A stretch of DNA of 64,000 bases, from NCBI RefSeq assembly GCF_014648655.1, contig NZ_BMRN01000004.1, positions 248,001-312,000 on the forward strand, written 5' to 3'. The DNA is from Streptomyces atratus (GTDB taxonomy: Bacteria; Actinomycetota; Actinomycetes; Streptomycetales; Streptomycetaceae). Below the pieces are notes generated by a model. The model ran no database searches. It was not told where the DNA came from and saw nothing but the letters and a program-made list of their open reading frames with translations. The position numbers were made by a program, and so were the translations under genes. Below, piece by piece: positions 16,441-25,300 of this stretch (position 1 is its first letter; every line of letters begins with the position of its first letter).

Positions 16441-19084
16441 AGGCTCGGCGCCCGAGGACGAACCGGCCACCGGACGAGCCCGGCCACATCGCCCCCGCAC
16501 CCGCCGCCACCGTCACGGCCAGTGCCAGCACCCCGTACCGCACCGGCGGCAGATACGGAACCGAACCGGTTGTCGACACCGCGAACGCCACCAGCGGGAC
16601 CGCCGCGACCAGTGTGCCGATGGCCAGGCCCGCCACCGTCACCAGTCCCGTTTCCAGGACCAGCATCCGCCTCACCTGGCGCCGGCCCGCGCCGACCATC
16701 CGCAGCAGGCGGAATTCGGGGCGGCGGCCCACCGTGATCAGGGACAGAGTGCTGATCACCGCGAGCAGGGCGAAGCCGCCGATCACCCCGACACCGATGA
16801 TGACCAGGGCGTTGTCCTGGTCCGACGACGGCGGGGCGATCCGTACGTCGTCCGCCGTCGCGGTACGGACCTGCACACCCGTGTAAGGGGAGAGGGCGCG
16901 CGCTGCAGCCGAGGCCGCCCCGCCGTCCGCCGAGCGGATCAGGATCTGCTGGTCGCGCGGTGCCGAGACATGCCCGGCCAGGGCCTCGCGCGGCAGCATG
17001 AACTCGCCCAGTCCCAGGGCCCGTTCGTAGAGCGCCACCACTCGGAGCCGCACCTGCGTACCGTCACCCAGGCGGAGTTTCACCGAGTCGCCGGTGGCGA
17101 TGTCGAGGTCGGCGGCCCGGTCCTTGCCGACCGCGACCGTGCCCCTGCCGGTGAGGTCCGCCAGATCACCCGCCGTGACGTGCGGGTCGAGCGTGCCGGG
17201 CAGCTGGTCCGCTGTCACACCCAGCACGGGGAACCGGTCCAGCTTCGGATCGCCCATCTCCCGGTGGGCGAGGACGACGCTGGAACGCAGCACACCGGTC
17301 GCCGCCCGCACCCCGGGAGCCTTGCGCACCGCCTGCGCCGCATCGGCCGGCAGTCCGGCGGCCGGACCGGTCGCCACGAGGTCCGCCCGGAGCGCGGCAG
17401 CGGCCTGCCGGTCGGAGGCCCGCTCCAGCGTCGAGGCGGCTGCCAGCTGTACGCAGACGAACGCGACGACCAGCACGATCGGGGTGATCGCCGCACCGAG
17501 GCGCCGATGGTGCGCGGCGGCGGACCTGGCGGCCAGGAACCCGGAGACCCCGCCCACACGCCGTACCGGTGTACCGAGCACCCGCATCGCCACCCGGGCG
17601 ATCCACGGACCGAGCAGCGCCACCGCGATGATCAGCGACGTCGCCGCACCAGAAGCGGCCACCGCGGCGGCCTGCCCGCCCTGCGCCGTTGCCGCGCCCG
17701 CCGAACCGACACCCGCGACGGCCAGCACCACTCCTGCGGCCGTACGCAGCCGGCCGGGCTCGCCCGGCTCGGGCGCACGGGCCGCGCCCAGCGCCGCGGC
17801 GGGCCGCAGCCGGGTGACGGACCTGGCCGCGAGCATCGACACCGGGCGGGCCGCCGACGCGACGAGCACCGCGGCCGTGGCGCCCGCGGCGAACGGCAGC
17901 CACACCGGCACGGGCAGCGGCAGCGGGTCCGTGGTCAGCAACGACCGCATCAGCAGCCCCAGCGGTACGGCCCCGATCCCGCCCAGCACCGCGGCGGCGC
18001 ATGCCACCCGGCTCACCTCGCGGCCGACTGCCGACCTGAGCTGCCGGGGCGTCGCCCCGACTGCGCGCAGCAGCGCCAGTTCACCGGAGCGCTGGTGGAC
18101 CGCCTGGGAGAGGGTGGTGGCGATCACCAGGAGCGCCACCATGAGGACCGTTCCCGCGATGGAGGCGAGCAGCGGGAGCAGTTCGCCCCGTGCGCCGAGT
18201 GCGTCGACGTACTCGGCCTGCCCGCGTTCCGAGCCGGTGAGGACCCGGACCTCGCGGTCGCCGTGTGTGCGGTCGGGCAGTGCGGTGTCCAGTGACGCCC
18301 GCAGTTCGTCGGCCGACACACCCTTCTCTGCGACGACGCCGATGGCGTCCACCGTGCCCGGGTGTCCCGCCAGCGCGGTCAGCCGCTGCTCGGTGAAGAA
18401 GACGGCGGGGGCGGCGCCCCGGTGACCGGTGACGGCGACGCCGCTGACGGTGTACGTCCGGGGAGCCCCGTCGACCTGCAATGTCACATGACTGCCGGGC
18501 TTGCTCCCGGCTGCGGCCGCAAGCACGCTGTCGATGACCACCTCGGTGGATGTCCTCGGCGCGTGTCCATCCGTCAGCCGGTACGGAGTGAGTGCGGCGG
18601 ACGCCCAGGAACGGCCGACGGCCGACGTCCCACCGGCCCCGGTACCACTGCTCCCGCCGCCCACAGCCACCGGGACCGAATCGTCCGCGACGGCCTTCGC
18701 GACCCCGTCGGCGGCGGCCGCCTTCGCCACCGCGGAGCGGTCGAGACGGACCCGCTCCGGCAGATACGTCGTCGCGGTCTGCGGCTCGCTGCCCCACGGC
18801 TTCGCCGTGTACGTCACCTTCTGGTCGGCCGTCACCACCGCGTCGGCCCCGGCGTGACGTTCCACCGGCGGCTGCGCCGACAGCAGCGAACCGACGACGA
18901 AGGCGAACGCGCCGATCAGCGCAGCCGCGGCCGTCGTCGCCGCGAACACCGCGGCCCAGGCCCGGCGATGAGTCTTCAGCGAACGCCGGGCGAGGAACGC
19001 CGACGCCTGCCGCACCCCGGACCGCACATCCGCGTGAGGCCTTCGCGTGTCCGTACTCGTGCCCATGCCCGTACCCGTGCTCAT
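16439..19084 (-). CDS. ABC transporter permease with two FtsX domains
   Basis: This 881-residue membrane protein has an N-terminal helix (about 40-66), a large extracytoplasmic domain, then two FtsX/MacB-type permease blocks of three helices each. The second ends in the conserved cytoplasmic loop [19 protein letters not shown] and two final helices. Such type VII ABC proteins work by mechanotransmission or export lipids, peptides or antibiotics rather than importing nutrients. Its ATG overlaps the stop of the ATPase gene (ATGA at 19084-19081), showing that the two are co-translated. The two-component system divergent from the pair is the likely controller, as in peptide-antibiotic detoxification modules. 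Confidence 0.88.
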   Translation of the reverse strand: MSTGTGMGTSTDTRRPHADVRSGVRQASAFLARRSLKTHRRAWAAVFAATTAAAALIGAFAFVVGSLLSAQPPVERHAGADAVVTADQKVTYTAKPWGSEPQTATTYLPERVRLDRSAVAKAAAADGVAKAVADDSVPVAVGGGSSGTGAGGTSAVGRSWASAALTPYRLTDGHAPRTSTEVVIDSVLAAAAGSKPGSHVTLQVDGAPRTYTVSGVAVTGHRGAAPAVFFTEQRLTALAGHPGTVDAIGVVAEKGVSADELRASLDTALPDRTHGDREVRVLTGSERGQAEYVDALGARGELLPLLASIAGTVLMVALLVIATTLSQAVHQRSGELALLRAVGATPRQLRSAVGREVSRVACAAAVLGGIGAVPLGLLMRSLLTTDPLPLPVPVWLPFAAGATAAVLVASAARPVSMLAARSVTRLRPAAALGAARAPEPGEPGRLRTAAGVVLAVAGVGSAGAATAQGGQAAAVAASGAATSLIIAVALLGPWIARVAMRVLGTPVRRVGGVSGFLAARSAAAHHRRLGAAITPIVLVVAFVCVQLAAASTLERASDRQAAAALRADLVATGPAAGLPADAAQAVRKAPGVRAATGVLRSSVVLAHREMGDPKLDRFPVLGVTADQLPGTLDPHVTAGDLADLTGRGTVAVGKDRAADLDIATGDSVKLRLGDGTQVRLRVVALYERALGLGEFMLPREALAGHVSAPRDQQILIRSADGGAASAAARALSPYTGVQVRTATADDVRIAPPSSDQDNALVIIGVGVIGGFALLAVISTLSLITVGRRPEFRLLRMVGAGRRQVRRMLVLETGLVTVAGLAIGTLVAAVPLVAFAVSTTGSVPYLPPVRYGVLALAVTVAAGAGAMWPGSSGGRFVLGRRA

Positions 19085-19806
19085 CGCAGCCGGCCGCCGT
19101 CCATCGTCAGCACGGTGTCGGCCCAGCTCGCCGCCACCGGATCATGGGTGACCATGACGACCGTACGGCCGTCGATCCGCACCGCGTCCCGCAACAGACC
19201 GAGCACCAGCGACGCCGACTCCGGGTCCAGGGACGCCGTCGGCTCGTCCGCGAAGATCACATCGGGTTCGGTCACCAGCGCCCGCGCCACCGCGACCCGC
19301 TGCTGCTGGCCGCCGGAGAGCGTCGCGGGGCCCTGCCCGCCGCGGCCCGCCAGGCCGACCCGGGCCAGCAGATCCCGGCCGCGAGCCAACACCCGTTCGT
19401 CCGTCGGATCGGCGCCCGCCAGCACCAGCGGCAGCACGACGTTCTCCTCGATGTTCAGCGAAGGCACCAGATTCAGGGCGTGCGACTGGAAGACGAAGCC
19501 GATCCGGTCACGGCGCAACCGGGTCAGTGCGGCCTCGGACAGCGAGCCGAGATCGGTGCCCCCGACCCGTACCGTCCCCGCCGTCGGACGGTCCAGGCCC
19601 GCCGCACACTGCAGGAACGTGCTCTTCCCCGATCCCGAGGGGCCCACCACCGCGGTGAAGCTCCCGGCCGGAACCGCACAGCTCACCGCGTCGAGCGCGA
19701 TCGCCTCCCGGCCGCCGCCGCCACGCCGTCCGTAGCGTCGGCTCACCGACTCCAGACTCAGCGCGGTCGCCCGCACCGCTGTGTTCGTGTCCACCGTCGA
19801 CTCCAC
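19081..19806 (-). CDS. ABC transporter ATP-binding protein (MacB/LolD type)
   Basis: This 241-residue ATPase drives the FtsX-type permease encoded next to it. Walker A is GPSGSGKST, the signature [15 protein letters not shown] and Walker [13 protein letters not shown]. The [15 protein letters not shown]-loop region is typical of the MacB/LolD subgroup. GTG at 19806 with AAGGAAC ahead of it is the best start; a longer frame to 19914 would add an unconserved extension. It starts 164 bases from the divergent kinase gene, leaving room for a shared regulatory region. Confidence 0.9.
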   Translation of the reverse strand: MESTVDTNTAVRATALSLESVSRRYGRRGGGGREAIALDAVSCAVPAGSFTAVVGPSGSGKSTFLQCAAGLDRPTAGTVRVGGTDLGSLSEAALTRLRRDRIGFVFQSHALNLVPSLNIEENVVLPLVLAGADPTDERVLARGRDLLARVGLAGRGGQGPATLSGGQQQRVAVARALVTEPDVIFADEPTASLDPESASLVLGLLRDAVRIDGRTVVMVTHDPVAASWADTVLTMDGGRLR

Positions 19807-19970
19807 CGTTCCTTCTTTGCCCCGTACTTTCTGACCTGCATAAACGCTATGAAGAAGGAGGTTCCCGGGCGAGGGTGCGCGCTCCCGGACAGGGGGTTCA
19901 GCCAGCTCCACCACGGTCGGGGGGAGGCCCCCACTCCGGTGGCGGGTGAACCCCCGTAACGTGCTGTGTC

Positions 19971-21200
19971 ATGAGCACCACTCCCGCCCCACTGACAGTC
20001 GCCATCCGGCGTTCGTGGGATGCGTCGCGCTATCTGTTCATCGGCATTCCGATCGCGCTGCTCGCATATGTGGGCACCTTCCTGGTGGTGGCGGCCCTGA
20101 TGTTCGCGGTCGTGATCATCGGGCTGCCCGCCCTGCCCGAGGCCGCCAAAGTGCTGCGCCGGTTCGCGGAGTTCGAGCGCCGTCGGGCCGCCGCGCGGCT
20201 CGGCGTCCCGTTCACGCCGACGCCGTATCCACCGCTGGACGGCGGTGAACTCTCCGAGCGGGTCCGACGCGTACTCACCGACCCGACGGTCTGGCGCGAC
20301 GCGCTCTGGCTGCCGCTCCAGGCGCTCATGGGCAATGCCCTCGGCTACCTCACGATGGTGCTGTGGCCGGTCGGGCTCCTCGTCGACGGGGCCGCGCTGC
20401 ACGTCGTGCACCTGCTGGACCGGCGGGCCGCCGACGAGTACGGGACACCGATGCCCGCGCGCCGGGGATGGGTGCTGCGCTGGCATTCCGTACTCGCGGA
20501 TCTGTCGGCGAGCTGGACCCGTTCCCTGCTCACCTCCTCGCCGTCCACCGCGCTCGCCGACCGGATCGCCCAGCTGACCGAGAGCCGGGCCGGGGCGGTC
20601 GAGGCGCACGGCGCCGAACTGCGACGCATCGAACGGGATCTGCACGACGGTGCTCAGGCCAGGATCGTCGCCCTGTCGATGCGCATCGGCCTCGCCAAAC
20701 AGCTCCTCGACCGCGACCCGGCCGCCGCGCGTATCCGCCTCGACGAGGCACAGGACGGCGCGGAGGCGGCCCTCGCGGAACTGCGGCACGTGGTGCGCGG
20801 CATCCATCCGCCCGTACTGACGGACCGTGGCCTGGCCGGTGCGGTACGGGCGTTGGCCGCCGACGTCAGCGTGCCCGTCACCGCGGAGCTCGACGGTGTC
20901 GAGGACGGGCGACGGCTGCCGGCCGCGATCGAGGCCGCCGCCTACTTCGTCATCGCCGAGGCCCTCACCAACATCAGCAAACACAGCGGCGCGACAGCCG
21001 CGACCGTACGGATCGACCGCACCCCCCGCGCCCTGCGGGTGGCCATCGGGGACGATGGTCATGGCGGCGCGGACGAACGCGCCGGCAGCGGGCTGGTCGG
21101 AATCAGGCGACGGATCGCCGCCCTCGACGGCACCACCCGCATCAACAGCCCCACCGGGGGGCCGACGCACATCGAAGTGGAGCTGCCGTGCGGATCGTGA
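19971..21200 (+). CDS. Sensor histidine kinase (NarL-system type)
   Basis: This 409-residue membrane kinase has a DUF-type sensor with hydrophobic helices in the first 150 residues (SRYLFIGIPIALLAYVGTFL and a second pair around 105-135). It then has the HisKA_3 dimerisation domain with phospho-acceptor His in IERDLHDGAQ and a HATPase domain with the N box ALTNISKHSGA and G box GSGLVGIRRR. It autophosphorylates and passes phosphate to the response regulator encoded in overlap. The short sensor region is typical of intramembrane kinases that sense cell-envelope damage. The divergent ABC exporter is the likely target. Confidence 0.9.
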   Translation: MSTTPAPLTVAIRRSWDASRYLFIGIPIALLAYVGTFLVVAALMFAVVIIGLPALPEAAKVLRRFAEFERRRAAARLGVPFTPTPYPPLDGGELSERVRRVLTDPTVWRDALWLPLQALMGNALGYLTMVLWPVGLLVDGAALHVVHLLDRRAADEYGTPMPARRGWVLRWHSVLADLSASWTRSLLTSSPSTALADRIAQLTESRAGAVEAHGAELRRIERDLHDGAQARIVALSMRIGLAKQLLDRDPAAARIRLDEAQDGAEAALAELRHVVRGIHPPVLTDRGLAGAVRALAADVSVPVTAELDGVEDGRRLPAAIEAAAYFVIAEALTNISKHSGATAATVRIDRTPRALRVAIGDDGHGGADERAGSGLVGIRRRIAALDGTTRINSPTGGPTHIEVELPCGS

Positions 21201-21847
21201 TCGCCGAGGACAACGCGCTGCTGAGGGAGGGGCTGATCCTGCTGCTCACCAGCTCGGGTCACGAGGTGGTGGCCGACGCGGCGACCGGGCCCGAGGTGCT
21301 GCCCGCCCTGCTGGAACACCGCCCGGACGCCGCCGTGCTCGACGTACGGCTCCCGCCCACCTTCCGCGACGAGGGGCTGCGCGCCGCACTCGCCGCCCGC
21401 GCGGAGATGCCCGAACTGCCGATCCTGGTCCTCTCGCAGTACGTCGAGGAGACGTACGCCGCCGAGCTGCTCGCCCAGGGCGCCCAGGGCATCGGGTATC
21501 TGCTGAAGGACCGGGTGGGCCGCGTCGACCAGTTCCTCCAGGCGCTCGACCGGGTGGCGGGCGGCGGCACTGCGCTCGACCCCGAGGTCGTGACCCAGTT
21601 GCTGACCCGCAAGTCGTCGGCCGAACCCCTGCAGAGCCTCACTCCGCGCGAGCGTGAAGTCCTGGAACTGATGGCACAGGGCAAGGCGAACGGCACCATC
21701 GCCACCGAACTGGTGGTGACGGAACGGGCCGTGAGCAAGCACATCGGCTCGATCTTCGCCAAGCTCGGCCTGGAAGCGGACGACGGCACGGTGCACCGGC
21801 GGGTGCTTGCGGTGCTCGCGTATCTGGAGGGCAAGGGCACGCGCTGA
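21188..21847 (+). CDS. LuxR/NarL-family response regulator
   Basis: This 219-residue regulator has a receiver domain with acidic pocket Glu-Asp (IAEDN) and phospho-acceptor Asp in VLDVRLPP. A C-terminal LuxR-type helix-turn-helix follows (LTPREREVLELMAQGKANG, then VVTERAVSKHIGSIFAKLGL). GTG at 21188 lies 13 bases inside the end of the kinase gene, so the pair is translationally coupled. It probably binds the intergenic region upstream of the ABC exporter. Confidence 0.92.
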   Translation: MRIVIAEDNALLREGLILLLTSSGHEVVADAATGPEVLPALLEHRPDAAVLDVRLPPTFRDEGLRAALAARAEMPELPILVLSQYVEETYAAELLAQGAQGIGYLLKDRVGRVDQFLQALDRVAGGGTALDPEVVTQLLTRKSSAEPLQSLTPREREVLELMAQGKANGTIATELVVTERAVSKHIGSIFAKLGLEADDGTVHRRVLAVLAYLEGKGTR

Positions 21848-21966
21848 CGCGCGCCGTGCCCGGTCGACGGCGGTACTGTCCGGCCGGGCCGGTTGCGTAC
21901 GGTCTCGCCCGGTCCGTTCGTTCAGCGGCGCCGGTCGTGCGGCGCGTGTCCGGCAGGGCAGGTCAC

Positions 21967-22182
21967 TCAGCCGGGCTGGTCCTTCATGCGGGCCACGGCC
22001 CACTTCGCCTCCTGGGCCAGTTCGCCGATGCCTGCCTTCACCTGCCACTTCGCGCGCTTCATCAGGATCTTCGCCCCGGTCAGCGATTCGTGCGCGAGAT
22101 CGGTCCGCGCCGCCGCCGGTTCGGCGAGCCCGGACGGGTGCGCAGCCGGTGAAGGGCACGGTCGGTCAGGTGCCCAACGCAA
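21967..22182 (-). CDS. Small hypothetical protein or gene tail
   Basis: The last 31 residues, MKRAKWQVKAGIGELAQEA then KWAVARMKDQPG, look like a genuine amphipathic helical protein end. The 40 codons before it are Ala/Pro/Arg-rich and less convincing. It may be a 31-residue peptide starting at 22062, a 71-residue protein, or the tail of a lost gene. No family is recognised. Confidence 0.3.
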   Translation of the reverse strand: MRWAPDRPCPSPAAHPSGLAEPAAARTDLAHESLTGAKILMKRAKWQVKAGIGELAQEAKWAVARMKDQPG

Positions 22183-22229
22183 CGGTGACCACCGACAACT
22201 CCTGCAGACGCAGACGCAGGCGCCGCAGG

Positions 22230-22622
22230 TCAGGGCCGCGTGGGCTGGAGCAGATCCCAGCGATTGCCGTAAAGGTCCTCGAAGACCGCCACCGATCCGT
22301 ATGCCTCGTGCCGCGGCTCCTCCAGGAACCGCACCCCGGCGGCCAGCATCCGGGCGTGGTCGCCCGCGAAGTCCTCGGTGTGCAGGAAGAAGCCGACCCG
22401 GCCGCCCGTCTGTGCACCGATGCTCGCCCGCTGCGCCTCGTCCTTGGCACGGGCCAGGAGCAGCCCGGTCCCCTCCGTGCCGCGCGGCCGCACGACCACC
22501 CAGCGCGAGCCGTCGCCCCGGTCGGTGTCCTCCACCAGCTCGAAGCCGAGGGCGTCCGTGTAGAAGGAGACGGCTTCGGCGTAGTCGCGGACGACCAGGG
22601 TGACCAGGGCGATGTGCGGCAT
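22230..22622 (-). CDS. VOC-family (glyoxalase/bleomycin-resistance fold) protein
   Basis: This 130-residue protein has the paired beta-alpha-beta-beta-beta modules of the vicinal-oxygen-chelate fold. The first starts IALVTLVVRDYAEAVSFYTD and the second GRVGFFLHTEDFAGDHARML, ending with VAVFEDLYGNRWDLLQ, where Glu and the Asp/Asn region are usual metal ligands. Functions range from isomerase to dioxygenase to drug sequestration; none can be chosen. ATG at 22622 begins the conserved strand. It is divergent from the kinase gene at 22757, with a 134-base shared promoter region that is locally AT-richer (gttatacgtaacac). Confidence 0.8.
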   Translation of the reverse strand: MPHIALVTLVVRDYAEAVSFYTDALGFELVEDTDRGDGSRWVVVRPRGTEGTGLLLARAKDEAQRASIGAQTGGRVGFFLHTEDFAGDHARMLAAGVRFLEEPRHEAYGSVAVFEDLYGNRWDLLQPTRP

Positions 22623-22756
22623 GAGATTCCTCGGACGGGGGCGGGCAACGGTGCGGTAAGCCAGTTTGTTATACGTAACACTACCTGCCTCTGCGGGACC
22701 CGCACAGTCCGCACCGCCATGACATCCGTCGGGCGCGCGGCGGGACAATGCCCTGC

Positions 22757-23392
22757 ATGGACATCAGCGAACTCACCGGGCTGACGGCGCGCGCCCTGCG
22801 CCTCGCCGTCCCCGGCCACCGCCGGATCCTCGGCATCGCGGGACCGCCCGGAGCCGGGAAGTCCACCCTGGCCGCCCAGCTCGTCGACGCTCTCGACGGC
22901 CTCGCCGTCCTCGTCCCCATGGACGGCTTCCACCTCGCCCGGGCCGAGTTGGAACGGCTCGGCCGTGCCGGCCGCAAGGGTGCCCCCGACACCTTCGACG
23001 CCGCCGGTTACGCGGCCCTGCTCCGGCGCCTGCGCCTCCCGGAACCGGAAACCACCGTGTACGCCCCCGCCTTCGACCGCGCCCTGGAGGAGCCGATCGC
23101 CGGGGCCGTCCCCGTACCCCCGGACATCCCGCTGGTCGTCACCGAGGGCAATTACCTCCTGCACGACGAAGGGGCCTGGGCGTCCGTACACCGGCTGCTG
23201 GACGAGGCCTGGTTCCTGGAACTCGAACCGGCCCTGCGGGTACGCCGGCTCGTCGACCGGCATGTGCGGTTCGGCAAGCCCCGGCCGTACGCGGAGCAAT
23301 GGGTGACCGAGTCCGACGAACCCAACGCGCGCCTGGTCGAACGGGGCCGCTCCCGCGCCGGCCTCGTCGTACGGCTGCACCCGGAAACCTGA
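22757..23392 (+). CDS. Nucleoside/nucleotide kinase family P-loop protein
   Basis: This 211-residue P-loop kinase is of the uridine kinase/pantothenate kinase-like group, sometimes annotated as fructose-transport kinase. The Walker A is GIAGPPGAGKSTLAAQL; PMDGFHLARAELERLG is the substrate-binding signature with catalytic Asp; VVTEGNYLLHDE is the second acidic motif. DRHVRFGKPR is the lid. The substrate (a sugar, pantothenate or nucleoside) is unknown. ATG at 22757 is preferred over 22748. It is followed 69 bases later by the peptidase gene in the same direction. Confidence 0.8.
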   Translation: MDISELTGLTARALRLAVPGHRRILGIAGPPGAGKSTLAAQLVDALDGLAVLVPMDGFHLARAELERLGRAGRKGAPDTFDAAGYAALLRRLRLPEPETTVYAPAFDRALEEPIAGAVPVPPDIPLVVTEGNYLLHDEGAWASVHRLLDEAWFLELEPALRVRRLVDRHVRFGKPRPYAEQWVTESDEPNARLVERGRSRAGLVVRLHPET

Positions 23393-23461
23393 CCCCGCTC
23401 GCGTGGACGGGCGCGTACGGGCAGGATGCTGTATGCCGTGTCGCGTCGCCAGGAGGTCCGC

Positions 23462-24589
23462 ATGTCCAGCCCGAACCAGCCCGTACCGTTCACCGCCGAC
23501 GACTACCGGGCCCGGATGACGCGTGCCGCCGAGAGCGCCGCCGAGGCCGGGCTCGCGGGAGTGCTGGTCGCCCCCGGGCCCGATCTCGTCCACCTCACCG
23601 GCTACCGGCCCGTGAACACCGAACGCCTCACCGTCCTCGTCCTCACACCGGGCCAGGACCCGGTCCTGGTCGTCCCGACCCTGGAGGCCCCGGACGCCGA
23701 GAAGGCCGTCGGGGCGCCCGCCCTCACCCTCCGGGACTGGACCGACGGCAAGGACCCGTACACCGTCACCGCCTCGCTGCTCGACGGCCGGGGCCGGTTC
23801 GCGGTCAGCGACAACGCCTGGGCGATGCATCTGCTCGGGCTGCAGCGGACGCTTCCGGACACCTCGTATGTCTCCCTCACCGAGGCCCTGCCGATGCTGC
23901 GCGCGGTGAAGGACGCCGCTGAGCTGGAGCGGCTCGCGGCTGCCGGGGCCGCCGCAGACGCCACGTACGGCGAGATCCTCAAGGTGCGCTTCGCCGGCCG
24001 CAAGGAGACCGACATCGCCGCCGATCTGGCCGATCTGCTCAAGCGGTTCGGGCACTCCCAGGTCGACTTCACCGTCGTCGGATCCGGCCCGAACGGCGCC
24101 AACCCGCACCACGAGGCGGGCGACCGCACCATCGAGCAGGGCGACATGGTCGTGCTCGACTTCGGCGGCCTCAAGCACGGCTACGGCTCCGACACCTCCC
24201 GTACGGTCCATGTCGGCGAACCCACCGCCGAGGAGCAGCGGGTCCACGACATCGTGCGGGAGGCCCAGGAGGCGGGCTGCAACGCGGTCCGGCCCGGCGT
24301 CGCCTGCCAGGAGATCGACCGCGCGGCCCGCGCCGTCATCACCGAGTTCGGCTACGGCGAGCGCTTCATCCACCGCACCGGCCACGGGATCGGCGTCACC
24401 ACCCACGAACCGCCGTACATGATCGAGGGCGAGGAGCAGCCGCTGGTGCCCGGGATGTGCTTCTCCGTGGAGCCGGGCATCTATCTGCCGGGCCGGTTCG
24501 GTGTCCGGATCGAGGACATCGTGACCGTGACCGAGGACGGTGGCCGACGTCTCAACAGCACCGCGCGCGAACTGGCGATCGTCGAGTAG
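23462..24589 (+). CDS. M24-family Xaa-Pro aminopeptidase
   Basis: This 375-residue cytoplasmic metallopeptidase has an N-terminal creatinase-like domain and a C-terminal pita-bread catalytic domain. The five metal ligands are recognisable: Asp in VVLDFGG, Asp in GSDTSRT, His in RTGHGIG, Glu in SVEPGIY and Glu in RIEDIV. It should remove N-terminal residues ahead of proline, and prolidase is an alternative. The ATG at 23462 follows a perfect AGGAGG. Length and motif spacing are normal. Confidence 0.9.
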   Translation: MSSPNQPVPFTADDYRARMTRAAESAAEAGLAGVLVAPGPDLVHLTGYRPVNTERLTVLVLTPGQDPVLVVPTLEAPDAEKAVGAPALTLRDWTDGKDPYTVTASLLDGRGRFAVSDNAWAMHLLGLQRTLPDTSYVSLTEALPMLRAVKDAAELERLAAAGAAADATYGEILKVRFAGRKETDIAADLADLLKRFGHSQVDFTVVGSGPNGANPHHEAGDRTIEQGDMVVLDFGGLKHGYGSDTSRTVHVGEPTAEEQRVHDIVREAQEAGCNAVRPGVACQEIDRAARAVITEFGYGERFIHRTGHGIGVTTHEPPYMIEGEEQPLVPGMCFSVEPGIYLPGRFGVRIEDIVTVTEDGGRRLNSTARELAIVE

Positions 24590-24598
24590 CGCCCGGCC

Positions 24599-25241
24599 CT
24601 ACCGGTCACGGTCGCTCAGCCGCTCCAGGACTTCGTACGGATACGGCAGCGGGCGGGCGCTCGCCGCGTCCGGCCTCGCCGTCCGGTCGGCCGTCAGCTC
24701 CCGGCCCACGGCGTCGAGACCGTCGGTGAGCTGCTCGATCGTGCGCGCCCCGATGATGGGGGCGGTGACGCCAGGCCGCCCGAGGAGCCGGCGGAGTGCG
24801 ACCTGGGCGGGGGTGCGGCCGGCTTCCTCGGCCACGGCCAGGACGGCGTCCACGACCTGCCAGGTCTCCTCGTTGTCCCGGCGCCGCCAGTCGTCGCCCC
24901 TGTTCGCCCGGTTGCGGGCCGCGCGGGAATCGGCGGGCGCGTCCGTCACGCCGCGCCGGTACTTGCCGGACGGCCGGCCGCCGTCCAGCGGCCCCCACAC
25001 CTTGGTCGCGATGGCGAGGTCGTCGCGGTTGCGCCCCTTGAGCCGGCGGCCGAGCACCTCCTCCGAGCCACCGCGGTCGTACATGTCCGCCGTGTCGATG
25101 AAGGTGCCGCCCGCCTCGGTGAAGGTGTCGAGGATGCGGTGGGCCGCAGCTTCGTCGCCCGCCCTGGCGAACGTCATGGTGCCCAGGCACAGTTCGCTGA
25201 CGCGCAGTCCTGTCCTGCCGAGGAATCACTGTTTCATGGCC
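24599..25241 (-). pseudogene. Aldo/keto reductase pseudogene (nonsense codon and internal deletion)
   Basis: The original start is ATG at 25241 or 25235. The frame begins MAMKQ, hits TGA at 25226-25224, and continues as a perfect aldo/keto reductase beginning (FLGRTGLRVSELCLGTMTFA). It proceeds through the catalytic Asp-Tyr region DTADMYDRGG and the Lys in IATKVWGP. It then jumps directly from the catalytic lysine strand to PLDGGRPSGKYRRG, which normally lies about 130 residues further on. The C-terminal NADP-binding part is intact. Two independent lesions, one nonsense and one in-frame deletion, show that the gene is dead. Confidence 0.85.
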
Positions 25242-25300
25242 ATGACCGTACGAGTCGGAGCGCCCCCGAAGGCAAGCGCCGTGCCACGCGCCCCCGGGGA

